Shown here: positions 8,828 to 15,193 of the stretch, piece after piece | Layout: every line of letters starts with the position of its first letter | How positions within the stretch are numbered: the first letter of the stretch is position 1 | Virus record (IMG/VR): IMGVR_UViG_3300024348_000315 | Coordinates: 1-20,096 of that record | Strand: one strand, 5' to 3' | Length of the DNA: 20,096 nt | Source: a virus | Made by a program: the position numbers and the translations under genes | Notes under the pieces: generated by a model | Told to the model about the DNA's origin: nothing | The model's input: only the letters and a program-made list of their open reading frames with translations | Database searches by the model: none

Positions 8828-9808
8828 ATGAATTCTAAAACACTTTTTGTTAATGCCTTACCGAGTGTGGGATTTACGTCTACAGCACCGTTTGAATTGA
8901 CATTAAATCCGTCTGCATTAAATCCATTTTCAAAAATATATAAAATAGAATATGATTTTGGAGATGGATTTATATTTGAACAAAAATTGACTTTAGATTC
9001 TAATAAAATTACTAATTCTGTTACACATGTTTATCATTTAACAAGTAGTTTTATTGGAACATTTAATGTTAATGTTAAAACATATTTAATAAACAAAGCA
9101 CTTCCGGTTTCATATGGATTTACTTTGAGATTAAATGCACCTACGCTAGAATCAATATCTAATCCAAATACAGCAGTACCAGCACTTTTAGATGAACTCC
9201 ATTTAATAGGATCTAGGATGTTTGGATTTAATAATGAATTAGTTTATATTTTTGAAAGCATAAATCCAAATTATACTTTACCAGTATCTGTGATATGGAA
9301 CGATAAAAAAGATATTACAATAACAACAACAAATAAAGAACTATCATTCTTTGAAATTGTAGAACAAGGTGTTGGTAATCGTCCGTATAAATTATTGGCT
9401 CCTTTTGAAAATGAAGTAGTTACTAGCATAGATACAGATTCTCATATAATTTCTGTTAATTTTGGAGATTCTGCTTCTGCCTACAATAATCCAGACGATA
9501 TCTATATAACAAACGTATCACCTCCGATACTTATTTTAACTCCTACAGCAACTCCTACAGCAACTCCTACAGCAACACCTACAGCAACAATTACTCCTAC
9601 ACCTACTCCTACACCTACTCCTACAGCAACACTTACACTACCAAATTCAACACACACACCTACTCCAACACCTACAGCAACACCTACTCCTACAGAAACA
9701 TCTACAGCCACACCCACATCAACACCTACAAATAGTGGAAATTTTTTCGTATCATGGGTATTAGATCAAGACAGTCAAGACAGTCAAGACAGTCAAACAT
9801 ATTTTTAA
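8828..9808 (+). CDS. PKD-domain protein with Thr-Pro linker and short DSQ-repeat tail
   Basis: 326 residues. Residues about 1-105 resemble a PKD/immunoglobulin-like beta-sandwich: YDFGDG (D43-G47) and THVY (66-69) followed by [11 protein letters not shown] correspond to the PKD pattern of DFGDG, then HxY, then GTYxVxL. Residues about 106-235 form a second beta-rich segment without a recognised family. Residues 238-303 are a mucin-like Thr-Pro-Ala linker. Only about 22 residues follow, ending in three DSQ units and TYF. In many phage proteins such a linker leads to a further domain; here the protein simply stops, so a distal domain may have been lost. The downstream neighbour uses the same kind of linker between propellers. 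Likely a virion surface or fibre-associated protein; exact role unknown. Confidence 0.9.
   Translation: MNSKTLFVNALPSVGFTSTAPFELTLNPSALNPFSKIYKIEYDFGDGFIFEQKLTLDSNKITNSVTHVYHLTSSFIGTFNVNVKTYLINKALPVSYGFTLRLNAPTLESISNPNTAVPALLDELHLIGSRMFGFNNELVYIFESINPNYTLPVSVIWNDKKDITITTTNKELSFFEIVEQGVGNRPYKLLAPFENEVVTSIDTDSHIISVNFGDSASAYNNPDDIYITNVSPPILILTPTATPTATPTATPTATITPTPTPTPTPTATLTLPNSTHTPTPTPTATPTPTETSTATPTSTPTNSGNFFVSWVLDQDSQDSQDSQTYF
9539..9736 (+). repeat. Thr-Pro-rich linker tract (residues 238-303)
   Basis: The tract begins with three exact 12-base units ACTCCTACAGCA (9539..9550, 9551..9562, 9563..9574) and a fourth with one change (9575..9586), then less regular TPTPTP and TPTATP codons. All units are multiples of three, so slippage would change linker length but not frame. 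The encoded sequence is mucin-like, with about half of its residues Thr. Confidence 0.9.
9770..9796 (+). repeat. three 9-bp units GACAGTCAA at the gene end
   Basis: Exact copies at 9770..9778, 9779..9787 and 9788..9796 encode DSQDSQDSQ, four codons before the stop codon at 9806..9808. The flanking GATCAA looks like a decayed further unit. Probably slippage-derived. Confidence 0.85.
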
Positions 9809-9826
9809 TAAATACAAAGGTTAGTG

Positions 9827-9834
9827 TATAAATA
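9827..9834 (+). promoter_or_regulatory. late-promoter-like box TATAAATA
   Basis: An exact T4-late core, continued as TATAAATATTA to 9837. The ATG at 9846 begins 12 bases after the box ends, so the predicted leader is about 5 bases. Confidence 0.55.
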
Positions 9835-9845
9835 TTACCAATACC

Positions 9846-12800
9846 ATGTCAAATATAAATATAGTAAATCCAAGTAAAATAACAACATCTACTAAGCATT
9901 TTCATTCCCCTTATGTGGATCTTTATATTCCGATTTTAAATAATCCTCATGGAAGTAATAAACAACTTTTTGTTTCTACCTTATTTGCATCTGATGTTGG
10001 AACTTATAATAAATGTTATAAAACAACTACATATGACGATTTAATCAGAATACCTTTACAAAGAGTTGCGACATCAGATGCAACTGGTAACTATCTTTCT
10101 AACTTTATAGATAAAAACGCAGGATTTTATATAGATCAAGGAGAGTCTTTGATATTATATGTTAAAAAAGGAACTTATGGTTATATAACCTTCGTAGAAT
10201 TATTTTCAAATGAAAATACAACAACTACTACTACACCTATTATTTCAACATGGTCGGATTCTGTAAATACTCATGAAGTTGTCGTGGATAATCGTAATAC
10301 TATTGTTTTTGATAAAAAAATAGTATATGGACAAGGCATTTTTATTAGTTATTTGAATAATATTCTTCATAGTCCTAAATCTAATGCTTCGCAAGAAGAA
10401 ATATTTGAAGAAATTTCATATAGTTATGATGGTATATCATGGAAAGGAATTTATCTTAACATACCAAAACCACCAAGTGATACTCGTACATTTATATCCA
10501 ACATGACACATGGAGGAGGAAAATTTGTTGCTATCACTCATTATTGGAACGGAGTTGGTATGTACGCACTGGTTAGTACCGATGGTGGAATTTCATGGAA
10601 ACGTTATGTAATTAATAAAGAAACAAACTCATTGTCACCAAACTATATTCCAAATATGTCAACTATGTGTATGACATATGGTAATGGAAGATTTGTTATG
10701 ATAGGAAAAGTTGGGAATAATAATTACTCAATATATAGTGATGATGGGATAAATTGGTCAAGAGGGAGTTTCCCAACTTTTGTGTTTGATTTTCATGATA
10801 TGACATATGGTAATGGAAAATTTGTAGCTGTTTACAAACACAACAATTTTAATCAACAAGGGGTAATTTATAGTACTGATGGTATTACATGGAGTTCATC
10901 TAATTTGGTGTCATTACCAATGACACCAAATTATACTAAGGATGTTGATAATAATAAAAGAAAATTAACATATGGAAATGGAATTTTTGTTTGTATTGGA
11001 GATAAAGATAAAGTATTTTATAGTAGTGATGCCATAACATGGAATACTTCAAGTTTACCAGTATACAAAACTATTGATACTAAAGTAAATGATATTACTT
11101 GGAATTCAATATCATATGGAGATGGATATTTCTTTGCTATTAAGGGTTATTCATCCTTTGCAGCATATAGTACTGATGGAATAACATGGAACACAAGTAA
11201 ATTACCAACTAATCCTTATTGGTCTTCACTAGAATATGGAAATGGAAAATTTGTTGCCGTTTCAAAAGATAGCGGAAACGTTGCATATATTCAAACGGGT
11301 GTTTCTGCTCCAGTTCCTACACCAACTCCTACCCATACACCAACACCAACAATTACACAAACCCCATTGGCATATTCAACATTGCCTACCACTCTCGACG
11401 CTAATAATGTAGTAAGAATTGGAAATTATTCTTCAATAACATATGGTGGTGGAAAATTTGTTTCTATTATGAAAGGGGATGTTAACATTAATCAAATTAA
11501 AACAGCAGCATATAGCAATGATGGAATAACTTGGAATTCCTCTACTTTACCTTTTCATGGAAACTGGAATTCAGTAACATATGGTAATGGAACTTTTGTT
11601 GCATCTGCGAATTTTAGCTTCAGTGGTGGAAATTATGGAGGAATTAACAGATTAATTTATAGTACTGATGGAATAAATTGGAATCAAAGTTCTAGTAATA
11701 ATACTACTGATGCAAATTGGACTTCAATAACATATGGTAATGGAACTTTTGTTGCGGTTTCTAATTCTAATTCTCCCTGGGGAGGTGCAATCTATAGTAC
11801 TGATGGAATCAATTGGACTAGATCTTCAACAACTGGTGGTCTTGTTTCAGTTGCATATGGGAATGGAAAATTTGTAGCTATTAGTCAATATAACGGTGTG
11901 CTTATCAGTACAAATGCAATAAATTGGACAGCAACTATCCCTAGTGGTTGGAATAGACCCAATAACACAACATATTATAAAAATATTGTATACGGAGGAG
12001 GAAAATTTGTTGTTAATTTTTATGCTAATGATGCTTTTAATAACACAATAAAAGTTAGTGATGATGGGATAAATTGGACTACTGCTACGATATCTAATAT
12101 TTTAAATCAAGGCATAAAAAGCATCATATATGATGGTCAAAAATTTATTGCTTCTAATAATAAAAAAATTTATTATAGTTTTAATGCTATATCTTGGACA
12201 TATTATCCTGATGTTTTATTACCATTTGATGTTTCAGATGTTATTGGTGCAAACGGAATGGTGTATGCAGATGGAAAATATGTTTGTATTTCAAGTAACT
12301 TCACATGTTATTTTGAACTACCAAATCTTATAGATGTATCAACACCAACAGCTACACCAACAGCTACGCCTACACCTACACCTACACCTACAGCTACAAA
12401 TACAGCTACAACAGTTACGCCTACATCTACACCAACAGCTACACCAACAGTTACGCCTACAGCTACACCAACAGCTACATCAACAGCTACACCTACTTAT
12501 GAAATGTGGAGTTCTAGTAATTTAATAGAGTCTTCTGCATGGACATCAGTAGCATTTGGAAATAATAAATTTGTTGCTGTTTCCTATGATTCGAATAAAG
12601 TATTAAATAGTACTGATGGTGTAACATGGAGTAGCAGCACATTACCCGTTGGTAGTGTTTGGGCTTCAGTAGCATTTGGAAATAATAAATTTGTTGCTAT
12701 TTCCTATGATTCGAATCAAGCAGCATATAGTACTGATGGTATATCATGGACTGTTTCTGCATTACCAGCATCACTTTCTAATGTTATGACTTCAATAACA

Positions 12801-13349
12801 TATGGTGGTGGAAAATTTGTTGCGATTTCAACGTTTACCGATGAAGCAGTATATAGTACCGATGATGGTGTCACTTGGACTGCTTTTACAATGCCAGATG
12901 GGATAGGATACAATTCAATAGCATACAGTGGAACTAGATTTGTTGCTATTGGAGGTATTAATTCAACAGCATATAGTACTGATGGTGTTTCTTGGAGTAT
13001 AGGTGCATTACCTAATAATGATAGCTTGTACTCTAAAATAGCATATGGAAATGGTAAATTTGTTGCCTTTCCCGATGCTATTACGAATAAATTCGCATAC
13101 AGTACCAATGGTATATCATGGACTATTGATATATTACCATATGCACTTGAATGGACTTCTATAGTATACGGAGGAACTCGCTTCATTGCTGTTGGTGTTG
13201 ATGATGCATCAATATATAGTACTAATGGTATAACATGGAATACTGCATTATTACCATCTAATTCTGCTTGGAGTTCGGTAGCATATGGTAATGGTAAATT
13301 CGTTGCCGTTGCAATTGCAAGTAATAACGGAGCATACCTTTTAGAATAA
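9846..13349 (+). CDS. fibre/adhesin with three tandem seven-bladed beta-propellers
   Basis: 1167 residues. Residues 1 to about 130 form a beta-rich N-terminal domain, possibly a docking jelly roll. Three propellers follow at about 132-488, 508-832 and 885-1167. Each has seven copies of a W-SVAYGNGKFVAV strand pair and six copies of a YSTDGITW turn. This turn resembles the sialidase-type Asp-box (S-x-D-x-G-x-x-W); STDGGISW and STDDGVTW fit it exactly, the others are one residue shorter. Thr-Pro linkers separate the propellers at 489-507 and 833-884. No catalytic motif of a sialidase or other glycosidase is evident, so sugar or protein binding is more likely than enzyme activity. Repeats of this type are frequent in large-phage surface proteins. 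The gene follows a TATAAATA box and ends at an AT-only hairpin. Confidence 0.93.
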   Translation: MSNINIVNPSKITTSTKHFHSPYVDLYIPILNNPHGSNKQLFVSTLFASDVGTYNKCYKTTTYDDLIRIPLQRVATSDATGNYLSNFIDKNAGFYIDQGESLILYVKKGTYGYITFVELFSNENTTTTTTPIISTWSDSVNTHEVVVDNRNTIVFDKKIVYGQGIFISYLNNILHSPKSNASQEEIFEEISYSYDGISWKGIYLNIPKPPSDTRTFISNMTHGGGKFVAITHYWNGVGMYALVSTDGGISWKRYVINKETNSLSPNYIPNMSTMCMTYGNGRFVMIGKVGNNNYSIYSDDGINWSRGSFPTFVFDFHDMTYGNGKFVAVYKHNNFNQQGVIYSTDGITWSSSNLVSLPMTPNYTKDVDNNKRKLTYGNGIFVCIGDKDKVFYSSDAITWNTSSLPVYKTIDTKVNDITWNSISYGDGYFFAIKGYSSFAAYSTDGITWNTSKLPTNPYWSSLEYGNGKFVAVSKDSGNVAYIQTGVSAPVPTPTPTHTPTPTITQTPLAYSTLPTTLDANNVVRIGNYSSITYGGGKFVSIMKGDVNINQIKTAAYSNDGITWNSSTLPFHGNWNSVTYGNGTFVASANFSFSGGNYGGINRLIYSTDGINWNQSSSNNTTDANWTSITYGNGTFVAVSNSNSPWGGAIYSTDGINWTRSSTTGGLVSVAYGNGKFVAISQYNGVLISTNAINWTATIPSGWNRPNNTTYYKNIVYGGGKFVVNFYANDAFNNTIKVSDDGINWTTATISNILNQGIKSIIYDGQKFIASNNKKIYYSFNAISWTYYPDVLLPFDVSDVIGANGMVYADGKYVCISSNFTCYFELPNLIDVSTPTATPTATPTPTPTPTATNTATTVTPTSTPTATPTVTPTATPTATSTATPTYEMWSSSNLIESSAWTSVAFGNNKFVAVSYDSNKVLNSTDGVTWSSSTLPVGSVWASVAFGNNKFVAISYDSNQAAYSTDGISWTVSALPASLSNVMTSITYGGGKFVAISTFTDEAVYSTDDGVTWTAFTMPDGIGYNSIAYSGTRFVAIGGINSTAYSTDGVSWSIGALPNNDSLYSKIAYGNGKFVAFPDAITNKFAYSTNGISWTIDILPYALEWTSIVYGGTRFIAVGVDDASIYSTNGITWNTALLPSNSAWSSVAYGNGKFVAVAIASNNGAYLLE
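10239..11309 (+). repeat. propeller 1 (seven blade repeats)
   Basis: Blade cores in order: IVYGQGIFISYL, MTHGGGKFVAIT, MTYGNGRFVMIG, MTYGNGKFVAVY, LTYGNGIFVCIG, ISYGDGYFFAIK, LEYGNGKFVAVS. Asp-box-like turns occur as SYDGISW, STDGGISW, SDDGINW, STDGITW, SSDAITW and STDGITW. Units are more divergent than in propeller 3, suggesting greater age. Confidence 0.8.
11310..11366 (+). repeat. short Thr-Pro linker between propellers 1 and 2
   Basis: Encodes residues 489-507, PVPTPTPTHTPTPTITQTP. This is a flexible, extended, mucin-like spacer, with codons mixed rather than in exact tandem units. Confidence 0.85.
11367..12341 (+). repeat. propeller 2 (seven blade repeats)
   Basis: Blade cores: ITYGGGKFVSIM, VTYGNGTFVASA, ITYGNGTFVAVS, VAYGNGKFVAIS, IVYGGGKFVVNF, IIYDGQKFIASN, MVYADGKYVCIS. 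Six Asp-box-like turns lie between them, the last (SFNAISW) degenerate. The opening AYSTLPTTLD segment could supply the strand that closes the ring with the final blade. Confidence 0.8.
12342..12497 (+). repeat. long Thr-Pro linker between propellers 2 and 3
   Basis: Encodes residues 833-884, nearly all Thr, Pro and Ala with occasional Val, Ser and Asn. Codons are ACACCAACAGCT and ACGCCTACA types, unlike the ACTCCTACAGCA units of the upstream gene's linker. The two tracts therefore expanded separately rather than by recent copying. Confidence 0.88.
12498..13346 (+). repeat. propeller 3 (seven blade repeats)
   Basis: Blade cores: VAFGNNKFVAVS, VAFGNNKFVAIS, ITYGGGKFVAIS, IAYSGTRFVAIG, IAYGNGKFVAFP, IVYGGTRFIAVG, VAYGNGKFVAVA, the last ending in NNGAYLLE without a turn motif. 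The opening YEMWSSSNL matches the segment normally following a turn, so it likely closes the ring (Velcro). The first two units are also very similar as DNA (around 12541..12600 and 12661..12720), pointing to recent duplication. Confidence 0.82.
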
Positions 13350-13375
13350 TTAATGTATAGATTAATTATTTTTAA
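13345..13375 (+). terminator. AT-only hairpin with T-rich tail
   Basis: AATAATTAAT (13345..13354), loop GTATAG, ATTAATTATT (13361..13370) is a perfect 10-bp stem overlapping the stop codon of the propeller gene, followed by TTTTAATTT. The lack of G-C pairs makes it weak as an intrinsic terminator, but its position fits one. Confidence 0.42.
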
Positions 13376-13393
13376 TTTATGTTATAACTCAAT

Positions 13394-14206
13394 ATGAGTG
13401 AATATTATAATAAACAATATATAGGAGAACTTTGGTTAAAAGATTCTGAAGGAAATATCGTTTCTGGAAGTGATGCATTGACTAATGTATATGCCAAATA
13501 TATAAACATAAATTCTTCATTTTACAATGAACTAACTTCAAATAGAATAATAACATATGATGTTGTTTATGATACTATTTTTGTAGAAACTCAATATGGT
13601 TATATTTTTGAAAAAATTTATAAAGATGATTTAGGTGTTATACAACCATTTAATAAACTAAATTTATTAAATGTTACAAAATCTACAAAAGTAGATTATT
13701 GGTTTGATGAAAGTTTAAATAAAATTTATTTTACAGATTTGTATTATTATGATGATTTTAATAGACCATCAAATCCTAACTATTTTGAATTTATTTTGAC
13801 ATTCAATTCATTTGATTGTCATTATGGAACAATTAAAAAAGAATTAATAAATAATATAAAAATAGGATTCAGTTCTAATGTGGATTGGAACGAACTTGCG
13901 TTTACAATGGAGAATCCTAAATTAACTTATAATAAAGACACAAAAACATTTAACATATCATTTATTCTTAGAAATTCTAAGAATACGCTTGGTATAGTTA
14001 GTTTGAATATTGCAGATGGAGACGTTCATAAAATTTCAGAAGTTAATGGATTTCTTCCATATTTTACGTTAGATTATGCTAATTCTGAAGTAATTGATTT
14101 GTTAACTATTCCAGCAAATACACAAAACACTAAAGAAAAGTTTCTATATTCTTTACTTGGTGAACTTTTATTAACATTCGAAGATGAAATTATAACAGAA
14201 ATATAA
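13394..14206 (+). CDS. unrecognised phage structural protein
   Basis: 270 residues, acidic and rich in Tyr, Asn, Phe and Ile, with no signal peptide, membrane segment or repeats. The first half has alternating beta strands of a type seen in propellers or beta-sandwiches (ITYDVVYDTIFVETQYGYIF, SLNKIYFTDLYYYDD). The second half contains NPKLTYNKDTKTFNISFIL and a C-terminal helix ending LLLTFEDEIITEI. I do not recognise a family. Its place between fibre genes, 45 bases after the propeller gene and 32 before the next, supports a virion or virion-assembly role. Only a poor promoter-like match (TATAACTC, 13383..13390) precedes it, so it may be read from upstream. Confidence 0.88.
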   Translation: MSEYYNKQYIGELWLKDSEGNIVSGSDALTNVYAKYININSSFYNELTSNRIITYDVVYDTIFVETQYGYIFEKIYKDDLGVIQPFNKLNLLNVTKSTKVDYWFDESLNKIYFTDLYYYDDFNRPSNPNYFEFILTFNSFDCHYGTIKKELINNIKIGFSSNVDWNELAFTMENPKLTYNKDTKTFNISFILRNSKNTLGIVSLNIADGDVHKISEVNGFLPYFTLDYANSEVIDLLTIPANTQNTKEKFLYSLLGELLLTFEDEIITEI

Positions 14207-14214
14207 TTTAATAT

Positions 14215-14228
14215 TATAAATATAAATA
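14215..14228 (+). promoter_or_regulatory. two overlapping TATAAATA late-promoter-like boxes
   Basis: TATAAATA occurs at 14215..14222 and 14221..14228. From the second, the predicted transcript starts at about 14234, leaving a leader of about 4 bases before the ATG at 14239. The intervening CAAAAAGA is A-rich but not a clear Shine-Dalgarno sequence. Confidence 0.5.
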
Positions 14229-14238
14229 TACAAAAAGA

Positions 14239-15093
14239 ATGACAACAAAAACATTTGCTAATTTTGAAACTAGATCTCCTATTTTATTAGGAGATTTTCT
14301 TGTTGGTTATAAAGATGATGCATCAAAAGAGATTAAAGTAAATTTTATTAGTTTAGTACAAACTATAAGTTCTTTAATTGTTTCTGAAAATTGGGATTCT
14401 GTTTATAGTTCAGTAGTTAATACCTCTGGCAACTGGGATTCTGTTTATAGTTCAGTAGTTAATACCTCTGGCAACTGGGATTCTGTTTATAGTTCAGTTA
14501 AAGACACATCGAGCAATTGGGATTCTACTTATACAACAGTTTTAACAGAATCTGCATCATGGGTTATTGATAACTCAATCGATACCGAAGTTAGATCACT
14601 AACATCAAACTGGGAAACTACGTATAACACCGTTAATACAAATTCTACAGATTGGGATTCTGCTTATAGTACAATTTTAACATATACTCCAACAAATTGG
14701 ACTGACACATATACCAATGTACAATCAAATAGTGCATCATATGTAACACATACAATCCTACAGAGTAATTATTTACCGTTAAGCGGAGGAGTTATATCAA
14801 CAAATTTATCTGTTAGTGGTGATTATTTTAATAGTGAAGCTCTAACAGTTTTTGGAAACATAAGTGCTTCTGGTAGTGTATATGGAAACTCTTTGTCTTT
14901 AGAAGCAGATGTAGAACAACCAGTTAAATTTTTAAAATCATCATCAGCATTATCATTAAATCCTGGAGTAGATTTGGGAGTTCTTAGATGGGAATCGGGA
15001 ACTAATGCTGGAACCTTAAAATTGGTTGCATACGCAGGAACTTCTACTACAGGAGTTACCGTAATAGATAATGTTGGAAGTGGAAACACTTAA
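14239..15093 (+). CDS. tail fibre-like protein with WDSVYSSV repeats
   Basis: 284 residues. Residues 1-45 (ILLGDFLVGYKDDASKEIKV) resemble the docking segment of many phage fibre proteins. From residue 51 the 14-residue unit NWDSVYSSVVNTSG is repeated, first nearly exactly and then in degenerate forms (NWETTYNTVNTNST, DWDSAYSTILTYTPT, NWTDTYTNVQSNSA) to about residue 170. These are typical of a trimeric fibre shaft. LPLSGG and LSVSGDYF segments follow, then NISASGSVYGN, and the C-terminal region has GVLRWESGTNAGTLKLVAY. It sits directly upstream of the portal gene. It could be a short fibre or a structural spike; a receptor-binding head is not obvious. Confidence 0.92.
   Translation: MTTKTFANFETRSPILLGDFLVGYKDDASKEIKVNFISLVQTISSLIVSENWDSVYSSVVNTSGNWDSVYSSVVNTSGNWDSVYSSVKDTSSNWDSTYTTVLTESASWVIDNSIDTEVRSLTSNWETTYNTVNTNSTDWDSAYSTILTYTPTNWTDTYTNVQSNSASYVTHTILQSNYLPLSGGVISTNLSVSGDYFNSEALTVFGNISASGSVYGNSLSLEADVEQPVKFLKSSSALSLNPGVDLGVLRWESGTNAGTLKLVAYAGTSTTGVTVIDNVGSGNT
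14389..14556 (+). repeat. four tandem 42-bp units in the fibre gene
   Basis: Units at 14389..14430, 14431..14472, 14473..14514 and 14515..14556. The first two differ only in the Asn codon (AAT or AAC); the third matches through the first 26 bases and then diverges; the fourth is degenerate. The near-identity of units 1 and 2 indicates recent duplication. Confidence 0.92.
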
Positions 15094-15104
15094 CACTTAA
15101 ATCA

Positions 15105-15127
15105 GTTGTATATAGTTTATATATAAC
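15105..15127 (+). repeat. AT-rich inverted repeat after the fibre gene
   Basis: GTTGTATATA, loop GTT, TATATATAAC: a 10-bp stem with one G-U pair. No T-run follows. It may act as an RNA 3' structure separating the fibre transcript from the portal promoter downstream. Confidence 0.4.
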
Positions 15128-15139
15128 CTAAAATAATAG

Positions 15140-15168
15140 TTGACAATTAGTGTTTGATAAAAGATAAT
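15140..15168 (+). promoter_or_regulatory. strong sigma70-type promoter upstream of the portal gene
   Basis: TTGACA (15140..15145), a 17-base spacer, then GATAAT (15163..15168). The -35 hexamer matches consensus perfectly and the -10 in five of six positions. The predicted start is at about 15175, 19 bases before the portal ATG. It is the best sigma70 match seen on the + strand and is unusual before a late structural gene. Confidence 0.6.
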
Positions 15169-15187
15169 ATATTACTAAATATATTAT
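15164..15187 (+). promoter_or_regulatory. late-promoter-like box ACTAAATA within a perfect inverted repeat
   Basis: ACTAAATA (15174..15181) precedes the ATG at 15194, with a predicted leader of about 6 bases. It overlaps ATAATATATT, loop ACTA, AATATATTAT, a perfect 10-bp stem that also overlaps the -10 of the sigma70 promoter. The arrangement could couple or switch the two promoters, though AT-only stems are weak. Confidence 0.42.
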
Positions 15188-15193
15188 AATATC

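Noticed and set aside
12334-12525. Alternative + strand frame rich in Gln/Leu/His
   Set aside because: It is a shifted reading of the Thr-Pro repeat tract; the main frame continues into a well-formed propeller.
12716-13186. Open frame of 156 codons on the complement strand
   Set aside because: It lies wholly opposite the propeller 3 repeats and owes its openness to their periodic codons; it has no start context of its own and no recognisable family.
9846-13349. Sialidase or other glycosidase activity suggested by Asp-box-like turns
   Set aside because: Asp-boxes are structural turns found in many non-enzymatic propellers. No catalytic Arg triad, Asp/Glu arrangement or FRIP-like motif is evident.
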